Source of the DNA: an uncultured Bacteroidia bacterium
Lineage (GTDB): Bacteria > Bacteroidota > Bacteroidia > Bacteroidales > UBA932
Assembly (NCBI GenBank): GCA_902785825.1
Contig: CACZZZ010000009.1
Span: 124,001 to 188,000, forward strand
Direction of reading: 5' to 3'
Length of the DNA stretch: 64,000 nucleotides
Part shown: in pieces, positions 41,976-49,615 of the stretch
How positions within the stretch are numbered: the stretch's first letter is position 1
How the letters are laid out: every line of letters begins with the position of its first letter
The notes under the pieces: generated by a model
Seen by the model: the letters and a program-made list of their open reading frames with translations, nothing else
Told to the model about the DNA's origin: nothing
The model's database searches: none
Position numbers and translations under genes: made by a program

Positions 41976-43970
41976 ATGAGAAAACAGTTCCTTAGTTTTT
42001 TGGTTGCCGTCTCCGCGGCCCTGCTCTTATCAGCGCCTTCGTTCGCCGCCAAGACCGCCTGGACTCTCTCATCACCGGACGGGAGGATAAAGGCGGAGAT
42101 TTCTTCTAGCGGAAAGACTTCGTACTCAGTCACTTTCCGAGGAAAAACCATCCTTTCTCCTTCTGAGATCTCCATGACGCTTGAAGGCGGAGAGGTCTTT
42201 GGAGAAGGCAAGGTGAAAGGAGTGAAAACAGGGAAGGTTGAAGAAAGAGGACTTCCGGCCATAGCCTACACAAAAGCCCAGGTAGATAACATCTACAATT
42301 ATCTCACACTGAGCTTCAAGAACTGTGACATAGAGTTCCGGGCCTACGACAACGCGGTGACTTACCGCTTCGTGTCCACGGCCAAAAAAGGCTCTTTCAA
42401 CATCTCTTCAGAAAAAGTGGAGCTCAAATTCCCGGAAGACTGGAGTTCCTGGGCTCCATACCCTATAGGGGCCGATAAACAAACCATCGAAAGACAGTTC
42501 CGGAACTCATTCGAGCACTTTTACGACATCCAGAAGATTTCCGAGTGGAGTGACAAGAAGATCGCTTTTCTCCCGGTGCTGGTGGATGCGGAAGACGGAG
42601 TCAAAGTGCTCATCACGGAATCAGATTTGAGAGGCTATCCAGGACTGTTCCTGTTCCCTGGCGGAGGGCATTCCCTTAAAGGAGTGAACGCTCCTTATCC
42701 TAAGACCGTAGAGCCGGTAGGAGTCCGGGGAATAGTAAAGGAGAGGGAGGAATATATCGCCAAAGCAGAGGCCGGCAAGACTTTTCCCTGGAGAATCGTC
42801 GGAATATTTGACAACGACAAGGATCTCCCTAATTCAGACCTCACGTGGCAGCTGGCTAAACCTGCCGACCCTGGAACAGACTGGAGCTGGGTCAAACCGG
42901 GCCACGCCGCATGGGAATGGTGGTCCAACTGGAACCTCTACGGAGTTGATTTCAAATCAGGAGTCAACACTGTCACCTACAAGTACTTCATAGATTTCGC
43001 GGCGAAATTCGGACTCGAATACGTCCTGATGGACGCCGGTTGGTATGACGGGAAGAAAAACGACCCGATGGCGGTGATCCCTCAGGTTGACATGGAAGAG
43101 CTTGCCCGGTATGGGGCGGAAAGAAACGTGGGGCTGATCCTTTGGGCTGGCTATACCGCGATGGCCAATGACTATGAGAAGATTTTCGAGCACTATTCGA
43201 AAATGGGGATCAAAGGATTCAAAGTCGATTTCTTCGACAGGGACGACCAGATGATGGTTGAGTTCTTGGAGAGCATCGCCAAATCGGCGGCTAAGCACCA
43301 CTTACTCATTGACTTCCACGGAGTGTTCAAACCCTCGGGACTTGAGAGGACCTATCCGAATGTCATTAATTACGAAGGTGTCTATGGCCTTGAGCAGATG
43401 AAATGGGGCGCTGATGAATATGACCAGGTCCTTTACGACGTGACCGTGCCTTTCATCCGCATGGCGGCAGGAAGGATGGATTACACCCAAGGCGCCATGA
43501 TCAACCGGACGAAAGGCAACTCATATTCCGACAACTCAAACCCTGTCAGCCAAGGCACCAGATGCCGCCAGATCGCTGAATATGTGGTCTTTGAATCGCC
43601 ACTGGTGATGCTTTGCGACTCTCCTTCCCGGTACTATAAAGAACCTGAATGCACCGAGTTTATCGCAGGAATCCCGACGACCTGGGACGAAACCGTTCCT
43701 CTGAAAGGAAAGGTCGGGGAGTACATCGCTTTAGCCAGAAGGAAGGGCGGCGACTGGTTCGTCGGAGCCTTGACGAATTGGGACGAGCGGGAGCTTGAAC
43801 TCGATCTCTCTTTCACCGGAGGCGGTAATATGACCGTTTTCCAGGATGGAGTGAACGCGACCAAAATGGCTGAAGACTACAAAAAAGTCGAGACCACTCT
43901 CCCTGCCGAAGGAAAAATCACAGTCAAGATGGCCCCTGGAGGCGGTTGGGCCGCAAAAATCTCAAAATAG
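41976..43970 (+). CDS. Secreted GH97 glycosidase, retaining alpha-galactosidase-like subgroup
   Basis: From the ATG at 41976 the protein has 664 residues and a signal peptide (LSAPSFAA). It has the GH97 layout: N-terminal beta-super-sandwich, TIM barrel from about residue 290, and C-terminal beta domain. Asp418 in GFKVDFFDRDD and Glu467 in NYEGVYG correspond well to the nucleophile and acid/base of the retaining alpha-galactosidase BT1871, in contrast to the inverting SusB, which uses two Glu bases. An alpha-galactosidase or related retaining activity is therefore the better guess. A TTG at 41967 is in frame but unlikely. IclR follows after 6 bases. Confidence 0.85.
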   Translation: MRKQFLSFLVAVSAALLLSAPSFAAKTAWTLSSPDGRIKAEISSSGKTSYSVTFRGKTILSPSEISMTLEGGEVFGEGKVKGVKTGKVEERGLPAIAYTKAQVDNIYNYLTLSFKNCDIEFRAYDNAVTYRFVSTAKKGSFNISSEKVELKFPEDWSSWAPYPIGADKQTIERQFRNSFEHFYDIQKISEWSDKKIAFLPVLVDAEDGVKVLITESDLRGYPGLFLFPGGGHSLKGVNAPYPKTVEPVGVRGIVKEREEYIAKAEAGKTFPWRIVGIFDNDKDLPNSDLTWQLAKPADPGTDWSWVKPGHAAWEWWSNWNLYGVDFKSGVNTVTYKYFIDFAAKFGLEYVLMDAGWYDGKKNDPMAVIPQVDMEELARYGAERNVGLILWAGYTAMANDYEKIFEHYSKMGIKGFKVDFFDRDDQMMVEFLESIAKSAAKHHLLIDFHGVFKPSGLERTYPNVINYEGVYGLEQMKWGADEYDQVLYDVTVPFIRMAAGRMDYTQGAMINRTKGNSYSDNSNPVSQGTRCRQIAEYVVFESPLVMLCDSPSRYYKEPECTEFIAGIPTTWDETVPLKGKVGEYIALARRKGGDWFVGALTNWDERELELDLSFTGGGNMTVFQDGVNATKMAEDYKKVETTLPAEGKITVKMAPGGGWAAKISK

Positions 43971-43976
43971 AAGAAT

Positions 43977-44744
43977 ATGATACTCGTAATAGGAAAAGCC
44001 CTTAATATCCTAGAACTTTTGGCGAGGAACACAGGAAAGGAGTTCCCGCTCGGAGAGATAGCCGACACCCTGAAGATGGACCATGGCACGTGCGCCAACA
44101 TCATCAAAACCCTCGCTTCGAGAGGATATGTCCAACAGACTGGCCCGAGACAAGGCTATAAGCTCGGTTACATGGTGTATAACCTAGCCAACTCTTCGGT
44201 CAACAACGATGACCTCACGAAGATCGCGAGGGAAGATGTCATGGCGCTTGGAAATCTCCTCAACGAGACCGCGATTCTCTCCGTCATCAGGAACGACAAG
44301 CGGGTAGTCTTATTCAGCACCGAACCCAACAGGGAAGTGGTCGTGAAGACAAATATCGCCAAATCAATATATTCCGCTAACACCGGACGGGTGATATTGG
44401 CCAATTATTCCCCGGCTCACCAGGAAAAGTTCATCATCAGGAACGGGATTCCGACTCCTAATGAATGGCCGGAAATCTACGCTTCTGACAATCCTTCCGG
44501 AGAACTCATGAACCAGCTGGCGTCCATCCGCCGTAACGGCTACGAGATATTCATCGACAAGAATGACATTGAGGGTTTCGCCGCACCGCTGTTCGCCAAC
44601 GGCCATGTGGTCGGTAGCGTAGGTTGTTACCTTCCGGCGTACAGGGCAAAAGACAAGAACGCCATTTTGAATAGCGTTCTTGACTGTGCCTCCAGGATCA
44701 ACAGGAAGATCTCACAAACAGAAGGCTTGGAGAACCTCCACTGA
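43977..44744 (+). CDS. IclR family transcriptional regulator
   Basis: The 255-residue protein has an N-terminal winged helix (ALNILELLARNTGKEFPLGEIADTL, with KMDHGTCANIIKTLASRGYV as recognition region, residues about 8-55). A C-terminal effector-binding GAF-like domain follows, with NTGRVILAN, EIFIDKNDIEGFAAPLF and VGSVGCYLP. IclR regulators bind palindromes and respond to small organic or sugar acids. It is co-transcribed with GH97 and faces uxuA, susC and the MFS/SDR/dehydratase operon, all preceded by similar 17-bp palindromes. A role as sugar-acid-responsive controller of the locus is inferred. It is the only classical regulator in the PUL region. Confidence 0.88.
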   Translation: MILVIGKALNILELLARNTGKEFPLGEIADTLKMDHGTCANIIKTLASRGYVQQTGPRQGYKLGYMVYNLANSSVNNDDLTKIAREDVMALGNLLNETAILSVIRNDKRVVLFSTEPNREVVVKTNIAKSIYSANTGRVILANYSPAHQEKFIIRNGIPTPNEWPEIYASDNPSGELMNQLASIRRNGYEIFIDKNDIEGFAAPLFANGHVVGSVGCYLPAYRAKDKNAILNSVLDCASRINRKISQTEGLENLH

Positions 44745-44753
44745 TTCAGTGAT

Positions 44754-46091
44754 TTAACTCCAGATCCTATCGTTGGAGAATTCCTTGTTCCACTCGTCGG
44801 TGGGTTCCCAAAGTCCAGGGATGTCAGGGTTGATTTTCTCGGCGATAAGCTCCTCGTTGAGACTCTCTATTCCAAGGCCGGGACCGTCAGGAACGGTGAT
44901 AAACCCGTCTTTGACAAGAGGTTCCGGAAGACCCTTCACAAGATCCTGCCACCAAGGGACATCGACGGAATGAAGTTCCATCGCAAGGACATTGTGCATC
45001 GCCGCGGCCGCGTGAACCGCAGCCATGCAACCTACGGGGCTCTCAGCCATGTGGATCGCCACGGCGACACCGTTCTCGTCCGCCATGTCGGCGATCTTCT
45101 TGAGCTCAAGCGCTCCGCCGCATGTCAGGATGTCGGGATGGATCACAGAGACCCCGTGGCCCTTGATAAGCGGCTCGAAATTCTCCTTAAGATAGATGTC
45201 CTCTCCAGTGCAGACAGGAACGCACGTGGAGTTCTTTAGACGAATGTACTGGTCTGTGTACATCCACGGGATCATGTCCTCCATCCAGGCGATGTTGTAT
45301 TTCTCGACCCTGCGGGCGAAACGGATACAATCCTCAACGCACACGTGACCGAAATGGTCTATCGCCAGAGGTACCTCATAACCAATTACTTCCCTCACAT
45401 CCTTGACATATTTCTCAAGGATGTCGAGGCCCTTCTCGGTAAGGTGGATGCCGGTGAAAGGATGGGCCGTGGTGACAATGTCGTAGCTTCTCTGCCTTTT
45501 GACCATCTCGGATGTCACGGAACCGCTCTGCACATTCAGGATGTGTGGGGCATATTCCTTCATGTCGTCGATAAACCCAAGGGGAGCGTTGATCGCCCCT
45601 GGCTCGTCCATCAACAGGCCTATTCCAAGATCCATCTTAAGGAAGGTGAAGCCCATCTCCATCCTCTTCTTCAGGGCAAGACCCATAGCGTGGCCGTCAT
45701 TGTCCTTGCCGTCCGCGTCGGTGTCGCAATATACCCGGATCTTATCCCTGTACTTGCCGCCAAGCATCTGATAGAGAGGTACTCCGTAGGCTTTTCCGGC
45801 CAAGTCCCAAAGGGCGATTTCCACTCCTGAAACTCCTCCACCTTGACGGGAATGTCCTCCGAACTGTTTGATCTTGTGGAACAAACGATCTACGTTGCAA
45901 GGGTTTTCCCCGAGAAGACGGCTCTTGAGCATCAGGGCGTAGGTCTTGCTCGAGGCGTCTCGCACCTCGCCGTAACCGACAATGCCCTGATTGGTGTAAA
46001 TCTTCAGCAACGTGCATCTTTTGGGAGCCCCATCGATGTCGGCGAAGCGAATGTCAGTGATTTTTAGGTTTTGTGGATCAATATTGCTCAT
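44754..46091 (-). CDS. Enolase-superfamily sugar-acid dehydratase (mandelate racemase/MLE type)
   Basis: From the ATG at 46091 the protein has 445 residues. Active-site positions of the superfamily are present: Lys152 in LKMD, metal ligands Asp245 (AIDHFGH), Glu271 (WMEDMIPW) and Glu297 (CTGED), and a C-terminal His347 in IHMAE. This set fits acid-sugar dehydratases such as those acting on galactonate, gluconate or arabinonate; exact substrate is not predictable. It has no signal peptide. It is the last gene of an operon behind the SDR and MFS genes (spacers of 13 bases each). A TTG at 46097 is an alternative start. Confidence 0.82.
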   Translation of the reverse strand: MSNIDPQNLKITDIRFADIDGAPKRCTLLKIYTNQGIVGYGEVRDASSKTYALMLKSRLLGENPCNVDRLFHKIKQFGGHSRQGGGVSGVEIALWDLAGKAYGVPLYQMLGGKYRDKIRVYCDTDADGKDNDGHAMGLALKKRMEMGFTFLKMDLGIGLLMDEPGAINAPLGFIDDMKEYAPHILNVQSGSVTSEMVKRQRSYDIVTTAHPFTGIHLTEKGLDILEKYVKDVREVIGYEVPLAIDHFGHVCVEDCIRFARRVEKYNIAWMEDMIPWMYTDQYIRLKNSTCVPVCTGEDIYLKENFEPLIKGHGVSVIHPDILTCGGALELKKIADMADENGVAVAIHMAESPVGCMAAVHAAAAMHNVLAMELHSVDVPWWQDLVKGLPEPLVKDGFITVPDGPGLGIESLNEELIAEKINPDIPGLWEPTDEWNKEFSNDRIWS

Positions 46092-46104
46092 ATTCAACTA
46101 TTTA

Positions 46105-46866
46105 TCAAGTGAAGGGAATTGACATGCCACCATCGACAGGGATGTCCGTACCGGTAATATAACCGCCTTCGGCAGAGCAGAGAAGCAGCACTGTGGCCGC
46201 GATCTCGTCCGGCTGGCCGATATAACCTACCGGGATGGAGTTCTCGATCTTCTTCCGGTAGGCCGGGTCAGACAACGCGGCGACATTGCGGATGGTCTCT
46301 ATGCACCCAGGGGCCACATTGTTGATGTTGATCCCGTCCGCCGCAAGCTGGACGGAAAGGGTCAGCACCAGGTTGCGGATTCCGGCCTTTGATGCCGCAT
46401 AGACAGCCATCGCAGTGTTCGGGCGGTATTGCTGGACGCTACCGATAGTGACGATCCTGCCCCAATGTTTCTCCCTCATTCCTGGAACGCAAGCCTGGAT
46501 AAGCGCGAGTGTGGAGTAAAGATTAACCCTCATCTGGAAGTCGAACTCATCCACGGTAATATTCTCCCAAGCATTCCTGATCTGCACCGAGGCATTCAAG
46601 ACGAGAATGTCCACCGTAAGGTCGTTTTCTTTCATGAAAGCCTCGAAATCCTCTTTGACCGTAGGTTTCGAGAGATCATATTTCCATGTCAGGAAATCAG
46701 CGCCCTCAGCTTTGAGAGTCTCGATTGTCTTGGCCGCGACTTCGTCGTTGGACCGCCAATTGATTATAACCCGGGCACCTTGCCTCGCGAGAAGCAGGGC
46801 AGTGGACTTGCCGATTCCTTGTCCGCTTCCGGTCACAAGTGCCGTTTTTCCTTTAAGATCAAACAT
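46105..46866 (-). CDS. Short-chain dehydrogenase/reductase
   Basis: The 253-residue classical SDR has TGSGQGIG near residues 12-19 (NAD(P) binding), LVLNAS, catalytic Ser-Tyr-Lys (IGSVQQYRP, then YAASKAG), and the C-terminal ITGTDIPVDGG. Length is standard. In the MFS-SDR-dehydratase operon it most likely oxidises a sugar, lactol or sugar acid before or after dehydration, similar to gluconate or deoxygluconate dehydrogenases. Cofactor choice is unclear: Asn-Trp-Arg after strand 2 (INWRSND) could accept NADP. Confidence 0.85.
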   Translation of the reverse strand: MFDLKGKTALVTGSGQGIGKSTALLLARQGARVIINWRSNDEVAAKTIETLKAEGADFLTWKYDLSKPTVKEDFEAFMKENDLTVDILVLNASVQIRNAWENITVDEFDFQMRVNLYSTLALIQACVPGMREKHWGRIVTIGSVQQYRPNTAMAVYAASKAGIRNLVLTLSVQLAADGININNVAPGCIETIRNVAALSDPAYRKKIENSIPVGYIGQPDEIAATVLLLCSAEGGYITGTDIPVDGGMSIPFT

Positions 46867-46878
46867 TTCCGTATAGAA

Positions 46879-48108
46879 TTATTGAGTTGTAACCATGTCT
46901 TTCTTGGCGGTAAACACCAAGGCGATTATTATGCACACCGCTCCAGCAAGAGCGAAAATGGCCAAAGAGGCGAAGGCTGTCCTGATCGAGAAAGCGTCGC
47001 TCAACACACCCATCACAAGCGGTCCGAGCGCTCCGAAAAGGCATCCGCCGCTGCCGAATATTCCGGTAGCCATGGCCCTGTATTTGGGATCTATGACTTC
47101 CAGAAGCGCGGCGTAAAGATTAGAGTCATAAACACCTGTCGCGAAGCCGAAAAGAAGGATCGTGATAATCATGACCGTCAGTCCGGTAGCCCTGGACATA
47201 ATCAGGATGAAGGGGATGCAGAGCAAGATACCGGCAAGCTCGACAATGAACCTGATAGTCGGTTTCTTCGGTTTCATCTTGTCGGAATATCTTCCGGCCA
47301 GAGTCACACCGATGAAAGCTCCGAGATAGAACCAGAACACACCATGGAACACAGCTGTCAGGGGAGCCATCTCGGGGAAAGCCCTCATCATGAACACAGG
47401 AGTCCAAAGCTTGACTCCGTAAAGGGCGAAGAAATAGAAACCGAGAGCGGCCATCATCCATAGGGCTGTGGGCTTGGAGAAAAACGCCGCAAGTGCCTTT
47501 TTAACAGAGACTTCTCCCTTTCCTCCCACATTCGGGGTGTCTTTCAGGAACAAGACAAGCACCAGGGTCCAGAGCAAGCCGATCACACCAAAGACCCAGA
47601 AGGCTTTTCTCCATCCGTCGGCGGAAGTTCCAGCCAAACGGCTAGCCGCCAGTGAACAAACCACGATTCCCAGATAAATCGCTCCTTGATAAATGCCAAA
47701 CGCGGTTCCTCTCGTATCGTCGTGAAACTGCCCGATTAGGGAAGAGTTACAAGGAGGCATGAGAGACTGGCCGACTCCGTTCATAATTCCGTAGGCGATA
47801 AGAAGAAGGCCTATTCCCGAGGCGAAACCTGAAAACAGGATGCCAAGTGAGAACAGAAGGCTGCCAGCGACAAGGATCCACTTTCTGCGGAAGAAATCAG
47901 CCGCCAGGCCAGCGAATGGCATCACAATTCCGAAAGCCCAAGTGAAGGCGCTTCCTACAAGGCCCAAGGAAGTGTCTGAGACACTCCCGCCAAGGGCGGC
48001 CTTAATGTCCGGAAGGACAGCCGCATATATCTGACGGCTGCCCTGGGCCAGGAAGTACGCAGCTGAAATCAGCGCCAACATGACCCATTTATAGTCAACT
48101 TTCTTCAT
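46879..48108 (-). CDS. Major facilitator superfamily transporter
   Basis: The 409-residue inner-membrane protein has about 12 hydrophobic helices and the MFS loop motif between helices 2 and 3 (FAGLAADFFRRKWILV), repeated in the second half (LAGRYSDKMKPKKPT). The substrate is probably the sugar acid or monosaccharide handled by the SDR and dehydratase encoded next in the operon. It leads the operon, with a -7-like box at 48153-48160 and palindromes on both sides. Confidence 0.85.
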   Translation of the reverse strand: MKKVDYKWVMLALISAAYFLAQGSRQIYAAVLPDIKAALGGSVSDTSLGLVGSAFTWAFGIVMPFAGLAADFFRRKWILVAGSLLFSLGILFSGFASGIGLLLIAYGIMNGVGQSLMPPCNSSLIGQFHDDTRGTAFGIYQGAIYLGIVVCSLAASRLAGTSADGWRKAFWVFGVIGLLWTLVLVLFLKDTPNVGGKGEVSVKKALAAFFSKPTALWMMAALGFYFFALYGVKLWTPVFMMRAFPEMAPLTAVFHGVFWFYLGAFIGVTLAGRYSDKMKPKKPTIRFIVELAGILLCIPFILIMSRATGLTVMIITILLFGFATGVYDSNLYAALLEVIDPKYRAMATGIFGSGGCLFGALGPLVMGVLSDAFSIRTAFASLAIFALAGAVCIIIALVFTAKKDMVTTQ

Positions 48109-48110
48109 GT

Positions 48111-48127
48111 GTTTTATATTCTAAAAA
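48111..48127. promoter_or_regulatory. Palindrome-like site directly before the MFS gene
   Basis: GTTTTATATTCTAAAAA matches the susC-upstream palindrome at 14 of 17 positions. It lies 2 bases before the ATG and downstream of the -7 box, a repressor-like position. Confidence 0.35.
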
Positions 48128-48152
48128 TAAAAGAAATCCTTTGTGGCTTATA

Positions 48153-48160
48153 CAAATATA
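48153..48160 (-). promoter_or_regulatory. -7 element of the MFS-SDR-dehydratase operon
   Basis: The minus strand reads TATATTTG, an exact fit to TAnnTTTG. It leaves a leader of about 40 nt before the MFS ATG. The -33 element is weak. Confidence 0.4.
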
Positions 48161-48183
48161 AACCATGGCACCCATAAAATAAT

Positions 48184-48212
48184 AAAATGCGGGACTTTTT
48201 ATCCCGCATTTT
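48184..48212. terminator. Bidirectional-looking terminator after the GH29 operon
   Basis: AAAATGCGGGA (48184-48194) and TCCCGCATTTT (48202-48212) form a perfect 11-bp stem with a 7-base loop, flanked by A- and T-rich sequence on both sides. It lies 24 bases after the stop of the minus-strand GH29 gene. The 15-of-17 palindrome match at 48208-48224 overlaps its T-rich edge. Confidence 0.7.
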
Positions 48213-48236
48213 ATTTTATAAAACAAATCCAGAGGA

Positions 48237-49601
48237 TTAGATGCCGAACTTCAAGGCAACCGGCTCCTGCTTCATGCCTTTAGGAAGCTTGACTGTCACA
48301 ACACCGTCTTTGACTGTGGCCTTAACCTTCTTGCCATTATTAAGGATCGTGACCTTTCCTCCTTTGGGAAGGTTGCCGCTCCAACTCAGGGTAGCGGGCA
48401 GAACCTCTTCATCCTTAAGAGCATAGATCGCATAGAGCGTCTGTCCGTCCTTGGAAGCGTTGAACCAGATGTCCCCGTCGTTGTAATTCTTAGTGATGCG
48501 TGTTGAATATATCGCCTCGCCGCAGCGCCCGAGCCATTCGCCGATCTCCTCGAGAATCGGAATGGCCCTGTCCTCGATAAGTCCCTGAGGAGTAGGGCCT
48601 ACGCCAAGAGCGAGGCAGCCGCCCTTCGCGGTGATCTCGGCGAGGATGTCGATGACTTTACGAGCGGTCTTGAAAGTGGGGTTAGGTCCCCATCCCCAGC
48701 CGTGGGTCAGAGTGATGCAGGACTCCCAAGGATGATTCTTCTGCTCTTTGGGAATGCTCTGCTCTGGAGTCTGATAATTCTCGTTAGGCCCCTGGATGGT
48801 TCTGTCAACGCTCAACATTCCAGGGTTAAATGCGCGGGCTTTCTTTAGGACATCGTTAAGGCCGACCTGATCTCCCTCAATCCAGCCTCCGTCAAGCCAA
48901 AGGATGTCGATCTTGCCGTATTTCCCGGTAGTGAGCTCAAGAAGCTGGTTCTGGGTGAAATCGACATAGCTCTTCCACCACTCGGGACGCTTCTCGATGT
49001 TGTAGTTGGGATGACGGTCAGGAGTGGCGTAATAGGGGTTCCAGAAGCCATGGTGGTGCCAATCCGGCTTTGAGAAATAGGCGCCGATCATGAAATCCTT
49101 CTTGCGGAAAGCATCGAAAACGTGCTTGGCCACATCCCTCTTGGGATTGCTGGCGAAGGGACCCTTAGCAATGCTGAAATCGGTGTACTGAGTGTCGAAC
49201 ATGCAGAAGCCGTCATGATGTTTCGTCGTAAATATCATGTACTTCATTCCGGCTTTATTAAAGACGTCAGCCCACTGGTCCGGGTTGAAATCGACCGGGT
49301 TGAACTCCTTGGAGAGATCCCAGTACCACTTCTTATAATCCTCATAGACAGAGCCTTCCGGACGACGGATCCATTCCTCGTTGCAGATGGCCCAGGACTC
49401 GACCATGCCCTGGGTGGCATAAACGCCCCAGTGCATCAAGACTCCGAACTTCAGGTCCTGCCACTGGTCAAGTTTCTCAAGGACCTGGGGATCGGTCGGC
49501 CACTCGTAACCGTCGGCCTGTTTGACGATGTCGCCGCGGTTTTGCGCGAAGGCCAGACTACCGGCCAGAAGGGCGCATGTGATAATCAAAAATTTTCTCA
49601 T
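48237..49601 (-). CDS. Secreted GH29 alpha-L-fucosidase
   Basis: The 454-residue protein has a signal peptide (GSLAFAQ). GH29 motifs are clear: WQDLKFGVLMHWG near 47-59, TTKHHDGFCMFDT near 125-137, and nucleophile Asp237 in ILWLDGGW. A C-terminal beta domain begins near residue 375. GH29 enzymes remove alpha-L-fucose with retention from xyloglucan, pectin or host glycans; the acid/base is variable and was not placed. It is the last gene of the GH29-folK-GH31-GH29 operon, with a strong terminator after it. Confidence 0.88.
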   Translation of the reverse strand: MRKFLIITCALLAGSLAFAQNRGDIVKQADGYEWPTDPQVLEKLDQWQDLKFGVLMHWGVYATQGMVESWAICNEEWIRRPEGSVYEDYKKWYWDLSKEFNPVDFNPDQWADVFNKAGMKYMIFTTKHHDGFCMFDTQYTDFSIAKGPFASNPKRDVAKHVFDAFRKKDFMIGAYFSKPDWHHHGFWNPYYATPDRHPNYNIEKRPEWWKSYVDFTQNQLLELTTGKYGKIDILWLDGGWIEGDQVGLNDVLKKARAFNPGMLSVDRTIQGPNENYQTPEQSIPKEQKNHPWESCITLTHGWGWGPNPTFKTARKVIDILAEITAKGGCLALGVGPTPQGLIEDRAIPILEEIGEWLGRCGEAIYSTRITKNYNDGDIWFNASKDGQTLYAIYALKDEEVLPATLSWSGNLPKGGKVTILNNGKKVKATVKDGVVTVKLPKGMKQEPVALKFGI

Positions 49602-49615
49602 TCTTTTAACTATGG

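Noticed and set aside
48208..48224. Treating the 15/17 palindrome match as a sure operator
   Set aside because: It overlaps the T-rich edge of a terminator, so the match may come from AT-richness. It is kept only as supporting evidence in the regulon finding.
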